A stretch of 64,000 nucleotides of DNA, from NCBI RefSeq assembly GCF_018130465.1, contig NZ_JAFCKJ010000002.1, positions 124,001-188,000 on the forward strand, read 5' to 3'. The notes under the pieces are model-generated. The model did no database searches. It was not told where the DNA came from and saw only the letters and a list, made by a program, of their open reading frames with translations. A program made the translations under genes and the position numbers. Source of the stretch: Bradyrhizobium canariense (GTDB lineage Bacteria; Pseudomonadota; Alphaproteobacteria; Rhizobiales; Xanthobacteraceae). Of the stretch, positions 44,612 through 54,402 are shown in pieces; positions within the stretch are counted from its first letter, which is position 1, and every line of letters begins with the position of its first letter.

Positions 44612-45025
44612 ATGAACTACTGGCTGGTGAAATCCGAACCGTCGGTGTGGTCCTGGGACCAGCAGGTGGCGAAGGGCGCCAAGGGCGAAGCCTGGACCGG
44701 CGTGCGCAACTACACAGCGCGCCAGAATCTCGTCGCCATGAAGAGGGGCGACAAGGCGTTCTTCTATCATTCCAACGAGGGTAAGGAGATCGTCGGCATC
44801 GCGGAGATCATCAAGGAAGCCTATCCCGACCCGACCGACAAGACCGAAAAATTCGTCTGCGTCGACATCAAGGCCGACAAGCCGCTGAAGACCCCGGTGA
44901 CGATGGCCGCGATCAAGGCCGAGAAGAAACTCGCCGACATGGCGCTGGTGAAATATTCGCGCCTGTCGGTGCAACCGGTGACGGCCGAAGAATGGAAGCT
45001 CGTCTGCAAGATGGGTGGGATGTAG
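44612..45025 (+). CDS. EVE domain-containing protein
   Basis: A 137-residue EVE (DUF55) protein, starting MNYWLVKSEPSVWSWDQQ. EVE domains are PUA-like and bind modified bases in DNA or RNA. Conserved blocks GVRNYTARQNLVAMKRGDKAFFYHS and GIAEIIKEAYPDPTD are present. An ATG five codons upstream at 44597 is possible; 44612 is chosen as the start of the domain. It resembles the YciF/EVE protein often near gpsA in alphaproteobacteria. Confidence 0.9.
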   Translation: MNYWLVKSEPSVWSWDQQVAKGAKGEAWTGVRNYTARQNLVAMKRGDKAFFYHSNEGKEIVGIAEIIKEAYPDPTDKTEKFVCVDIKADKPLKTPVTMAAIKAEKKLADMALVKYSRLSVQPVTAEEWKLVCKMGGM

Positions 45026-45043
45026 TTGCTGCAATTGTAGATG

Positions 45044-45080
45044 CGTAGCCCGGATTACGCTTCGCTCCATCCAGGCTACG
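45044..45080. repeat. Intergenic palindromic repeat, TAGCCCGGAT type
   Basis: CGTAGCCCGGAT (45044-45055) pairs with ATCCAGGCTACG (45069-45080) with one mismatch. The right arm covers the stop codon of the cyclase gene at 45076. It lies between convergent EVE and cyclase genes. Confidence 0.75.
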
Positions 45081-46170
45081 ATGTCCGAGCTTGCGTCTCC
45101 GGCAGCGCAAAGACCTCGCAAGGCGCAGCAATCCCGCGTAGCGAATGCGATCCGAGCGCGATTAGAGGCATGTCCGTCTCGGCGGCGAGCGCGCCCGACA
45201 CCAGCACGGCTCTGCCGAGCGGCTTGCACAATCCTTCGAGCCGGCTGGCGAGATTGACCGCGGGACCGATCGCCGTGAAATCGAGCCGGTTGGCGGCGCC
45301 GATATTGCCCCACAGCATCCCGCCGAGATGCAGCGCCGCGCCGAACGCGAGCGGCGGCAGACCTTGGGCACCGCGCTCCGCGTTGAGATAGGCCATCCCG
45401 GCTTCGGCTGCGCTCGCGGCACGCAGAGCCGCATCGCACGCGTGACGCGGTGACGCCTCGACCACCGGAAAGATCGCGAGCACGCCGTCGCCGATGAATT
45501 TCAGCACCTCGCCGCCGAATGCGTGAACCGCGCCGGCGATGCGATCGAACCAGGCATCGAGCGCCGCGATGACGTCGGCAGGCGCCGTGGTTTCCGACAG
45601 GAGCGTGAAGTTGCGCAGATCGGCATAGAGCAGCGCGGCCTGTATGGTCTCGCCGAGATCGCGCCGCAGCGGTGCCGCCAGTACCCGCTCCGCGCTGCGC
45701 TTGCCGAGATAAGCATCCAACGTCGCGCGCAACGTTGCACGCGCGGCAAGCACCGCAAGGGGTGTCGCGGCAAAGCGCGCGGCCTGGCGCAATTGCTCGA
45801 TCTCGTCTGCGGTGAACGGACGCGGCCCGATCCAGCCGAGCAACGGCCCATCGGGCCGTCCGACCGCGTCTTCGTGCACCTCACCGTCCGCGACGTCGCG
45901 CAGCCAGCGCCGGCCGGCATCGTTGGGCGGGTCGGGCGCGAGGCCGCCTGGTGCGAAGCCGAGCGCTTCGATCACCCGGCCGTTCTCCGCGCGCCACAAC
46001 CAGGTCCGCTTCGCGATCAGCGGATGTGGCACCTCCAGCGTCAGGCTGCCTGCCGCAAGCGGCACGCCGTCAGCGACCAGATGCGCGCCGAGTTCCGCAA
46101 GCAGGCGGTCGGCCCCGGCGCTATCGGCGGCGGCATCGACAAGCCAGGCGAGCGTCGGCGAGAGGTGCAT
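45076..46170 (-). CDS. Class III adenylate/guanylate cyclase
   Basis: A 364-residue soluble protein with a C-terminal cyclase catalytic domain (about residues 185-350). YADLRNFTLLSE and LKFIGDGVLAIFP give the metal-binding Asp residues, and FTAIGPAVNLASRLE gives the transition-state Asn and Arg. The N-terminal part is helical without a recognised sensor. The ATG at 46170 follows an AGAGG-like region; a longer frame to 46248 extends into the promoter. It likely makes cAMP; the signal is unknown. The palindromic repeat at 45044 supplies its stop. Confidence 0.87.
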   Translation of the reverse strand: MHLSPTLAWLVDAAADSAGADRLLAELGAHLVADGVPLAAGSLTLEVPHPLIAKRTWLWRAENGRVIEALGFAPGGLAPDPPNDAGRRWLRDVADGEVHEDAVGRPDGPLLGWIGPRPFTADEIEQLRQAARFAATPLAVLAARATLRATLDAYLGKRSAERVLAAPLRRDLGETIQAALLYADLRNFTLLSETTAPADVIAALDAWFDRIAGAVHAFGGEVLKFIGDGVLAIFPVVEASPRHACDAALRAASAAEAGMAYLNAERGAQGLPPLAFGAALHLGGMLWGNIGAANRLDFTAIGPAVNLASRLEGLCKPLGRAVLVSGALAAETDMPLIALGSHSLRGIAAPCEVFALPETQARTS

Positions 46171-46271
46171 GGCCCGATCATGACGAAGGGAGGCCGTCTT
46201 TGTCACGGGCAATCCTTGACGGGCCGCTCGAGCGCCGCCATGTCCCACAATCAGCCCAGGGATGATCGCCG

Positions 46272-46727
46272 ATGACCGAACCGTTCATAGTGCGACGCGA
46301 GACCCAGATCGCAGCCCCACGCGCCACCGTTTTCGCTTACCTGACCGACCCCGAGAAGATCTTGAGCTGGATGGGTTCCGACGCGACCACGGAGCCGCAT
46401 CCCGGCGGGCTGTATCTGCTCAAAGGCATCGGTCCCCGCGGCGGCGTCGCCCGCGGCGCGTTCCGCGAAGTCGTGCCGGTGCATCGGCTCGCCTACACGT
46501 TTGGATGGGAGGGCGGCCAGGAAGTGCCGCCCGGCTCGAGCCTGATCGAGATCGACCTGATCGAACGCGACGGCGGCACATTGCTGCGCATGACCCATAG
46601 CGGGCTGCCGACCGAGGAACAGGCGGCCGCACACGCGACGGGATGGGCGCATTATCTGGGACGGCTCACGACCGCAGCCGCAGGCAGCGATCCCGGTCCC
46701 GACAGGGGCGTTTCCAACAAGGCGTAG
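46272..46727 (+). CDS. SRPBCC / AHSA1-like protein
   Basis: A 151-residue protein with the SRPBCC fold of activator of Hsp90 ATPase-like proteins: RRETQIAAPRATVFAYLTDPEKI at the start, ARGAFREVVPVHRLAYTFGWEGG and ATGWAHYLGRLTTA near the end. Members bind small hydrophobic ligands or act in stress; no function can be fixed. It is divergent from the cyclase gene and converges on the topoisomerase gene, with a 13-bp gap. An ArsR-type partner, often seen with this family, is absent. Confidence 0.85.
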   Translation: MTEPFIVRRETQIAAPRATVFAYLTDPEKILSWMGSDATTEPHPGGLYLLKGIGPRGGVARGAFREVVPVHRLAYTFGWEGGQEVPPGSSLIEIDLIERDGGTLLRMTHSGLPTEEQAAAHATGWAHYLGRLTTAAAGSDPGPDRGVSNKA

Positions 46728-46740
46728 CGACGGAAGAAGG

Positions 46741-47910
46741 TCAGACCGCCGCGGTCGCCACCACCTGCTGCAAAAGTTGCTCGCGCCTGGCCTGCGAGCG
46801 CTGGCCCTTCATGGTCGCGGCGAAGCGTTCGAGGATGCCGTCCTCGAACGCGGTGACGATGGTGTCGTGGACATAGCTCTTGCGACAGATCGCCGGCGTG
46901 TTGGAGAGCTTATCGGCGGCGCCGCGGATCGCCTCCAGCACCTGCTTCTTGCGACCGCGCTGGCTGATCGCCGGCGTGATCCGCGACAGCGATTCCACGA
47001 CGACGGCAGAGGCCATCAGCGTGCGGAAATCCTTCAGCGAGATCTTGATGCCGGCGATCTCGCGCAGAAACGCGTTCACCTGCGTGGTGCTCACCGCACG
47101 CACGGTGCCGTAGGCATCGCGATACTGGAACATGCGCTTGCCGGGAACGCCCTGCAAAATGCCGATGGCACGCACGAGCTTGGCCGCGTCGCACTCTTTG
47201 CGTACCGCCTTGCCGCCCTTCGCCTTGAAGGTCAACACAAAGCTGTCGTCTTCGAGCGAGACGTTGGACTTCAGCAGCGTGGTGGCCCCGCGGGTGCCGT
47301 TGAGACGGGCATAGGATTCATTGCCGGGGCGGATCGCGGTGCGCGCAATCAATTCGATCACGGCCGAGAGTGCGAACTCGCGGGTCGGCTCGTCGCCCGA
47401 CAGGAACGCCGAGACCTTGCGCCGGATCTTGGGCAGCGCACCGACGAGCTTCTCCAGCCGATGCGCCTTGCGGTGCTCGCGGACCTTCTCCCAATCGGCG
47501 TGATAGCGATATTGCAGCCGGCCCGCGGCATCGCGTCCCACCGCCTGAAGATGCGTGCTCGGATCGGCCGAGTAGCGCACCTCGCGATAGGCCGGCGGCA
47601 CCGCCATCGAATGCAGCCGACGGATGGTGCGGGCGTCACGGATATGAGCGCCGTTTGGTCGGACGAAGGAGTAGCCCTTGCCGCGCCGGATGCGGCGGAT
47701 GGTCAGCTCGTTCTGGTCGCCGAGCCGCAGGCCCAACTCCTTGGCCAAGGCCTCAACCGTGGCCGCAGGCGCCGTGTCGAACGCTTTTTTCGGGCTGAGA
47801 CGGCTGGAACCTGCCGGTTTCGGCCATTGTCCGAGGGCTTTGGCCAGCGCAATGGCTGCAGGATCGGCTGAAGCGGGCCGTATCGTCCCGAGATTCTGCT
47901 GATCCATCAT
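46741..47910 (-). CDS. DNA topoisomerase IB
   Basis: A 389-residue type IB topoisomerase of the poxvirus/bacterial kind, which relaxes supercoils through a 3'-phosphotyrosine link. Pentad residues can be placed: Arg in IRPGNESYARLNGTRG, Lys in LTFKAKGGK, Arg and second His or Arg in KDFRTLMAS, and the nucleophile Y346 in AICRKSYVHD near the C-terminus. Length is normal for the bacterial family. The ATG pair at 47905-47910 leaves a choice of two codons. Such genes are common in rhizobia and often spread horizontally, but local composition is ordinary. Confidence 0.92.
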   Translation of the reverse strand: MMDQQNLGTIRPASADPAAIALAKALGQWPKPAGSSRLSPKKAFDTAPAATVEALAKELGLRLGDQNELTIRRIRRGKGYSFVRPNGAHIRDARTIRRLHSMAVPPAYREVRYSADPSTHLQAVGRDAAGRLQYRYHADWEKVREHRKAHRLEKLVGALPKIRRKVSAFLSGDEPTREFALSAVIELIARTAIRPGNESYARLNGTRGATTLLKSNVSLEDDSFVLTFKAKGGKAVRKECDAAKLVRAIGILQGVPGKRMFQYRDAYGTVRAVSTTQVNAFLREIAGIKISLKDFRTLMASAVVVESLSRITPAISQRGRKKQVLEAIRGAADKLSNTPAICRKSYVHDTIVTAFEDGILERFAATMKGQRSQARREQLLQQVVATAAV

Positions 47911-48320
47911 AGTCTTAAGCCTTAGCCCTGTCTGTTATCGGTCAATGCCGCTGTTCTGATTTTTGTTCCAAGGAGACTCTTGGACGGTCTCTTGGGACCC
48001 GGGTTGGCCATTTAGGGTGTTCCGAACCGTATTGCGAGTCCCGAATCAGTGAGGCACGGTTCCTAAATACCTCCGCCGGGTGCATGGGGCCCTGCGCGGG
48101 CCCGTTCCGAGGATCTGGGTGAAGCCTCGAAAGCCCCCGTCGCCCTGTTTCAGAATTGCGACAGTCGCACGAAGCGGCTTGATCCTCCGCATGGCCGGCT
48201 GCTCGCCGAAGGTCCAGCTTGTGCACCTTGTCGGGTCCGGTTAGCCCGACGCATAATCGGTTCAACGATCAAGTCGGCTCGCCAGTGGCCTGTACTCGGC
48301 TTGCGTATGTGGAGGGAAAC
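47911..48320. other. Intergenic region between topoisomerase IB and acs
   Basis: 410 bp with no gene supported. Short open frames here lack ribosome sites and homology. It holds the leader and promoter of acs. No clear sigma-70 hexamer pair was identified by eye; a GC-rich hairpin-like stretch, GGGGCCCTGCGCGGGCCC, lies near 48085-48102. Confidence 0.6.
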
Positions 48321-50267
<1,947 letters not shown>

Positions 50268-50273
50268 GGGCAG

Positions 50274-50414
50274 TCTCGTGCCCCGGACGCAGCGCAACGC
50301 TCTTTAGCGGTGCGCTGCTGAGCCGGGGCCCATGCAACAGCAGACTCTGTGGCTTTCTGGGTACCCGGCTCTGCGTCGCACCGCTTCGCGTTGCGCCGCG
50401 TCCGGGACACGAGA
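50274..50414. repeat. Intergenic palindromic repeat, GTGCCCCGGACGC family (copy 3)
   Basis: Outer arms GTCTCGTGCCCCGGACGC (50274-50291) and GCGTCCGGGACACGAGAC (50397-50414) pair with one bulge. An inner block TGCGCTGCTGAGCCGGGGCC is shared with the ppa copy. It starts 6 bp after the acs stop, as in the other copies. Confidence 0.85.
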
Positions 50415-50720
50415 CCCGTCCCCGCGTTAGCGCTCCCCCAAAATAACGGCCGTTCACATCCTCACGCACTCGTCAGGCCACGCCCCGGCGCCTGCGCATC
50501 TTTCCCGCTGAGTGTTGTTTTCAGGTCATTTACTTTGTTTCGAACATTTCCTTTGTTCCCCCTGCTGATTGGCCCTTGGCGGCCGTGCGTGGAAACCATC
50601 CGGTTAACGGGCGCGGTTAAGAATGTCCCCTAACAAGGACTTGTAACAAGGACTTGGCGGCCGACGATTGCCGGTTTTGCGTCAATTTGGACGAATTGGT
50701 TCGGGGCAAGGGGAAAATCG
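50415..50720. other. Leader region of the L,D-transpeptidase gene
   Basis: 306 bp without a supported gene. It contains the 13-bp tandem repeat at 50631-50656 and a T-rich stretch at about 50515-50560. No convincing promoter hexamers were assigned. Confidence 0.6.
50631..50656. repeat. 13-bp direct tandem repeat
   Basis: TAACAAGGACTTG occurs twice without a gap (50631-50643 and 50644-50656), 64 bp upstream of the ldt start. Could be a recent slippage duplication or a regulator site. Confidence 0.9.
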
Positions 50721-51236
50721 ATGTCGATGAGGATTGCAGTGGCGCTGGCCGTCACCATCGGGGCGGGGGTGATGATGTCGACGGCGGCGCAGGCGCGGCC
50801 GGAAATGGTGGGGACGCATCTGGCCGACTATTCGCCGGGCACCATCGTGGTCAAAACCAACGAGCGTCGGCTCTATCTCGTCCTCGATAACGGCCACGCC
50901 GTGCGCTACCCGGTCGGCGTCGGCAAGTCCGGCAAGCAATGGGCCGGCACAACCCGCATCGACGGCAAGTACCGCAATCCGGCCTGGTCGCCGCCTGCCG
51001 AGGTGAAGCGCGACAAGCCGAGCATCCCGGACGTCATCCCGGGCGGCTCGCCGCGCAATCCGATGGGCGTCGCGGCGATGACGCTGTCGGGCGGTGAATA
51101 CGCCATCCACGGTACCAACGTGCCGGGCTCGATCGGCGGCTTCGTCTCCTATGGCTGCATCCGCATGCTCAACGACGACATCACCGATCTCTACAGCCGC
51201 GTCTCGGTCGGCACGACAGTGGTCGTGACGCGCTGA
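50721..51236 (+). CDS. L,D-transpeptidase (YkuD domain), secreted
   Basis: A 171-residue protein with a signal peptide (about residues 1-25, ending AAQARPE) and a YkuD domain. The catalytic motif is HGTNVPGSIGGFVSYGCIRM with Cys near residue 148 in the SxGCxR signature; IHGT carries the catalytic His. It forms 3-3 crosslinks in peptidoglycan or links lipoproteins, acting in the periplasm. GGGG before the ATG fits the start. A terminator follows at 51264. The gene is separate from acs. Confidence 0.9.
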   Translation: MSMRIAVALAVTIGAGVMMSTAAQARPEMVGTHLADYSPGTIVVKTNERRLYLVLDNGHAVRYPVGVGKSGKQWAGTTRIDGKYRNPAWSPPAEVKRDKPSIPDVIPGGSPRNPMGVAAMTLSGGEYAIHGTNVPGSIGGFVSYGCIRMLNDDITDLYSRVSVGTTVVVTR

Positions 51237-51263
51237 TCGCCGGCATCAGGGCGAGACGGCAGG

Positions 51264-51290
51264 AGCCGCGTCTTTCGACGCGGCTTTTTT
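51264..51290 (+). terminator. Rho-independent terminator of the L,D-transpeptidase gene
   Basis: AGCCGCGTC (51264-51272), loop TTTC, GACGCGGCT (51277-51285), then a T run. Nine-base perfect stem 28 bp after the stop; on the minus strand it lies just after the thermonuclease gene. Confidence 0.85.
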
Positions 51291-51291
51291 G

Positions 51292-51882
51292 TTACCAGAA
51301 GCGCCAGCCGCGCGCGCACCAGCCGTCGCGATGGCCGCCATTGTAGCTCCGCGCGTAACCGCCGGCGAGCAACGCCGCCGAAACGTTGCCGGTTAGTCTG
51401 GTCGCGACGTCGGCGAGAACGCGACCATATTTGTCGGAGCCGAGATTGGTGATCGTCACGCCACCCTGGCCGAGCAGATCGCGCAATGCGCGGGCCGCGG
51501 CTTCGGCCTTGTCCAGTTCCTCCTGGCAGGATGCTTTCATCTCGGGTGCGTCGATGCCGCGCAGGCGAACGCGCACGACGAGATCGCGGCCGTCGCGCTG
51601 ACGAACGCGTGCGAGAAAGGTGTCGCCGTCAATGGTGCGGACGACGTCGACCGGCTCGCGACGATCGGGATGGCCGGCCTGCCGGAGCACGATCTCGGCA
51701 TCCCCGGTGCGACCGTCGTCTACGTGCGGAACAAGCCAGTTCATTCCGTGGCGGAAGGTGAGCACGATCGCCGCGACGACACCGACCACGAACATCCACG
51801 GCAATAATCCGGAGAAGCGACGGCCGAACGGCGAGCCGCCGAACCGCGGCCGATAGGCATTGGGGCGATCCTGCAAACCCAT
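51292..51882 (-). CDS. Thermonuclease-like (SNase) membrane-anchored protein
   Basis: A 196-residue protein with one membrane helix (about residues 26-48, GLLPWMFVVGVVAAIVLTF) and an SNase domain. VRTIDGDTFLARVRQ, RVRLRGIDAPEMKASCQ and LGSDKYGRVLADV match the catalytic region, including the Arg, Asp and Glu residues. The C-terminus is ARSYNGGHRDGWC. It may degrade nucleic acids in the periplasm. The ATG at 51882 gives MGLQDRPNAY; the longer frame to 51948 is not supported. It converges on the L,D-transpeptidase gene. Confidence 0.82.
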   Translation of the reverse strand: MGLQDRPNAYRPRFGGSPFGRRFSGLLPWMFVVGVVAAIVLTFRHGMNWLVPHVDDGRTGDAEIVLRQAGHPDRREPVDVVRTIDGDTFLARVRQRDGRDLVVRVRLRGIDAPEMKASCQEELDKAEAAARALRDLLGQGGVTITNLGSDKYGRVLADVATRLTGNVSAALLAGGYARSYNGGHRDGWCARGWRFW

Positions 51883-52229
51883 CAACTCACACTGGAGCCT
51901 TTTCGAGCGAAGCGGATACCGGTCGCGTGAAGAAACGCGCCAAGACAAGAATCTAGAGCTTCGGGCCTGATCGAATCAAAACAGATGATTCTTTAGGACT
52001 GAGTCGGGGAAACCGGCAAGGCACGATCGGATGCGCGGCCTAATGATCCATTGCGTGATCGCGGTGACGGAGGCCCGGGTCGTTGGCTCCGTATAATCGC
52101 ACCTATGCGCGCCACGCTGTTCCAAGTGCTTTCCATTCGATACTCCCTGTAGTTGTACGGGGCTTGATCTTCAGCTCCTGTTTAGTATTAAGGCCGAGTA
52201 CTCGGTATGCGTGTGGGGGAGCGGTAAGC
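51883..52229. other. Intergenic region between thermonuclease-like and chemoreceptor genes
   Basis: 347 bp with no gene supported; the two genes are divergent, so it should hold two promoters. It contains the 12-bp palindrome at 52194-52205. No sigma factor hexamers were assigned with confidence. Confidence 0.6.
52194..52205. promoter_or_regulatory. Perfect 12-bp palindrome upstream of the chemoreceptor
   Basis: CCGAGTACTCGG ends 24 bp before the ATG. A site for a dimeric regulator is possible; it may be a chance palindrome. Confidence 0.35.
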
Positions 52230-54260
52230 ATGGCATCGTTCAAGTTTCGCATCGGTACAAAGCTCGGATTGACCGCGAGCGCGGGAGTCCTTCTCGTCGG
52301 TGGCATGCTCGCCAACCAGCTCGTTCGCAACGAGCAGATGGCGGATCTCAGTCGACTGGTCGTGATCAACACCGCCAACAAGGCCAATGCCCAGGGTGCC
52401 GAGCTCGCGGTGACCCGCGCACGCCTCGCCATGTCGGAAATCGGATCTGCGTCCTCTGCCGACAGCCTCGCCAGACATCTCGACGTGCTGCGCGGCTCCA
52501 TCGCGAACGCCACGACCGAAATAGACGCCGCCCTGGAGCGGTCCAAGCGCGCCGAAGCCAAAGAGCTTTGCCGCGAGGTGAAGATCCAGCTCGCGGCCTC
52601 GCTGAAGGCGGGCAATGATCTCAGCGAGGTGCGCGGCACCGCCATCGCCGGATTTGCCGCGGCCAACCAGATCGAGGACTCCTGGAGCAAGGCCCTCGAA
52701 AAGCTGCTGGCTTCGCCCGCCCTCGCGGCATCGCAGAACCGGCTCAACATCGAAGTCGGGTTGCGCGAAGCCGACGCGTCATTCAAGGCGGTCAGCGCCG
52801 CGGATTGGCATTTCACGGCAACCGGCGAGGTCGAGCAGAAGGACCGTATCGCCGGACGCGCCGACGCCATGATCGCCGTGCTCAAACGGGTGCACCAGTC
52901 GGCCGGCGACAAGGATATCGCAGACGGGATCGATGCGCTCGCCGCGTTCGCCGGACGCTACAAGGCGGCAACCGCTGCCGCCGTGAAGGCGGAGGAAACC
53001 AAGACGCGCATTCTCGTCGAGCGAGTGATTCCGGCCGCCAAGGAAATTAGCGTGCGCGTCGACAAGCTGGTCGCGGCCAACAACGAATACAGCGCTCTGC
53101 GGCAGAGCCAGCTCATGGCCGCGCTGGAGCAGGCGACCCAAGTCAGCCTGGCCGTCGGTGTCCTCGTAATCCTGGTCCTGGCCGGCTCGGCGCTGTTTTC
53201 GGTGCTGAGCATTGCCCGGCCGATCCGTCGCATCGGCGACGTGCTGCTGCAACTCGCCGGCGGCAACAAGGCCGTCGAGATTCCCTACACCGGCCGCGGG
53301 GACGAGGTCGGTGACAACGCTCGCGCGGCCCGGACGTTCAAAGACAATCTGATCCGTATCGAGCAGATGGAGGCCGAGCAGAAGGATCAGGAGACCGCGG
53401 CGGCCGCCCGGCGCAAGAACGAAATGATCAAGCTCGCCGACGCATTCGAAGCCGCGGTCGGCGGCATCGTGAACTCGGTTTCAGCCGCCTCGCAACAACT
53501 CGAATCCGCCGCAGGCACGCTGACGGGTACCGCGGAAGAGACCGAACAGCTCTCCGGAATGGTGGCCGCGGCGTCCGAGGAAGCGTCTGCCAATGTCGGA
53601 GCCGTGGCATCCGCCGCCGAGGAGATGAGCGCATCGGTGGTCGAGATCGGCCGCCAGGTTCACGACTCCAGCCGCATCGCCGGCGAGGCGGTGCAGCAGG
53701 CCGAGCGCACCGACGTCCGGATCAACGAATTGCTCAAGGCGGCGGGCCGGATCGGCGACGTCGTCAAGCTGATCACGGCCATCGCGGAGCAGACCAATCT
53801 GCTGGCGCTGAACGCCACCATTGAAGCGGCGCGCGCCGGCGAATCCGGGCGCGGGTTTGCCGTCGTGGCGAGCGAGGTCAAGGCGCTCGCGGCGCAGACC
53901 GCGCGGGCAACCGACGAGATCAGCACACAGATTGCCGGCATGCAGACGGCGACGGAAGACTCCGTCGGCGCCATCAAGGAGATCGGCACGACCATCTCCC
54001 GGATTTCGGACATCTCGACGACCATCGCGGCAACCATCGAGGAACAGGGCGCCGCGACGGCCGAGATTGCACGCAACGTCAGCGAAGCGGCCAAGGGAAC
54101 GGTCGAGGTCGCTGACAAGATCGCTCAGGTCAGTCATGGCGCCAGCGCCACCGGCTCGGCGTCGACGCAGGTCCTGGCATCCGCGCGCTCACTCTCGACC
54201 GAGAGTGGCCGCCTCAAGAACGAGGTCGCAAAATTCCTCGACACGGTGCGGGCCGCCTGA
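52230..54260 (+). CDS. Methyl-accepting chemotaxis protein
   Basis: A 676-residue chemoreceptor. TM1 about residues 13-32 ([20 protein letters not shown]), a helical periplasmic domain (about 35-300), TM2 about 304-325, then a HAMP linker (about 326-380) and a signalling domain. The hairpin tip is [20 protein letters not shown] followed by [15 protein letters not shown] (about 518-555). It senses an unknown ligand and controls CheA. No C-terminal pentapeptide for CheR is seen. The ATG at 52230 follows GGGGAGCGG; a longer frame from 52083 is rejected. No other che gene is near. It is followed by a hairpin (54276-54298) without a T run. Confidence 0.93.
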   Translation: MASFKFRIGTKLGLTASAGVLLVGGMLANQLVRNEQMADLSRLVVINTANKANAQGAELAVTRARLAMSEIGSASSADSLARHLDVLRGSIANATTEIDAALERSKRAEAKELCREVKIQLAASLKAGNDLSEVRGTAIAGFAAANQIEDSWSKALEKLLASPALAASQNRLNIEVGLREADASFKAVSAADWHFTATGEVEQKDRIAGRADAMIAVLKRVHQSAGDKDIADGIDALAAFAGRYKAATAAAVKAEETKTRILVERVIPAAKEISVRVDKLVAANNEYSALRQSQLMAALEQATQVSLAVGVLVILVLAGSALFSVLSIARPIRRIGDVLLQLAGGNKAVEIPYTGRGDEVGDNARAARTFKDNLIRIEQMEAEQKDQETAAAARRKNEMIKLADAFEAAVGGIVNSVSAASQQLESAAGTLTGTAEETEQLSGMVAAASEEASANVGAVASAAEEMSASVVEIGRQVHDSSRIAGEAVQQAERTDVRINELLKAAGRIGDVVKLITAIAEQTNLLALNATIEAARAGESGRGFAVVASEVKALAAQTARATDEISTQIAGMQTATEDSVGAIKEIGTTISRISDISTTIAATIEEQGAATAEIARNVSEAAKGTVEVADKIAQVSHGASATGSASTQVLASARSLSTESGRLKNEVAKFLDTVRAA

Positions 54261-54402
54261 CGGCCCACCCGTCCTGCGGCCGACCGGGGGCCGGCCGCAA
54301 ACCAACGTTCTGACGCTTCGCATAACGAACGGCTCTGGGAGGCCCCCACGCCGAGCCCCCGCTCGCGCCTGGGTCAAACACGATAGGCAGGGGAGTTGAG
54401 CG

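Noticed and set aside
46741-47910. Topoisomerase IB as a recent horizontal acquisition
   Set aside because: Gene type is prone to transfer, but neighbouring genes and base composition look ordinary and no mobile element is present.
54276-54298. Terminator after the chemoreceptor
   Set aside because: GCGGCCG/CGGCCGC stem of seven bases is present but no T run follows; left unassigned.
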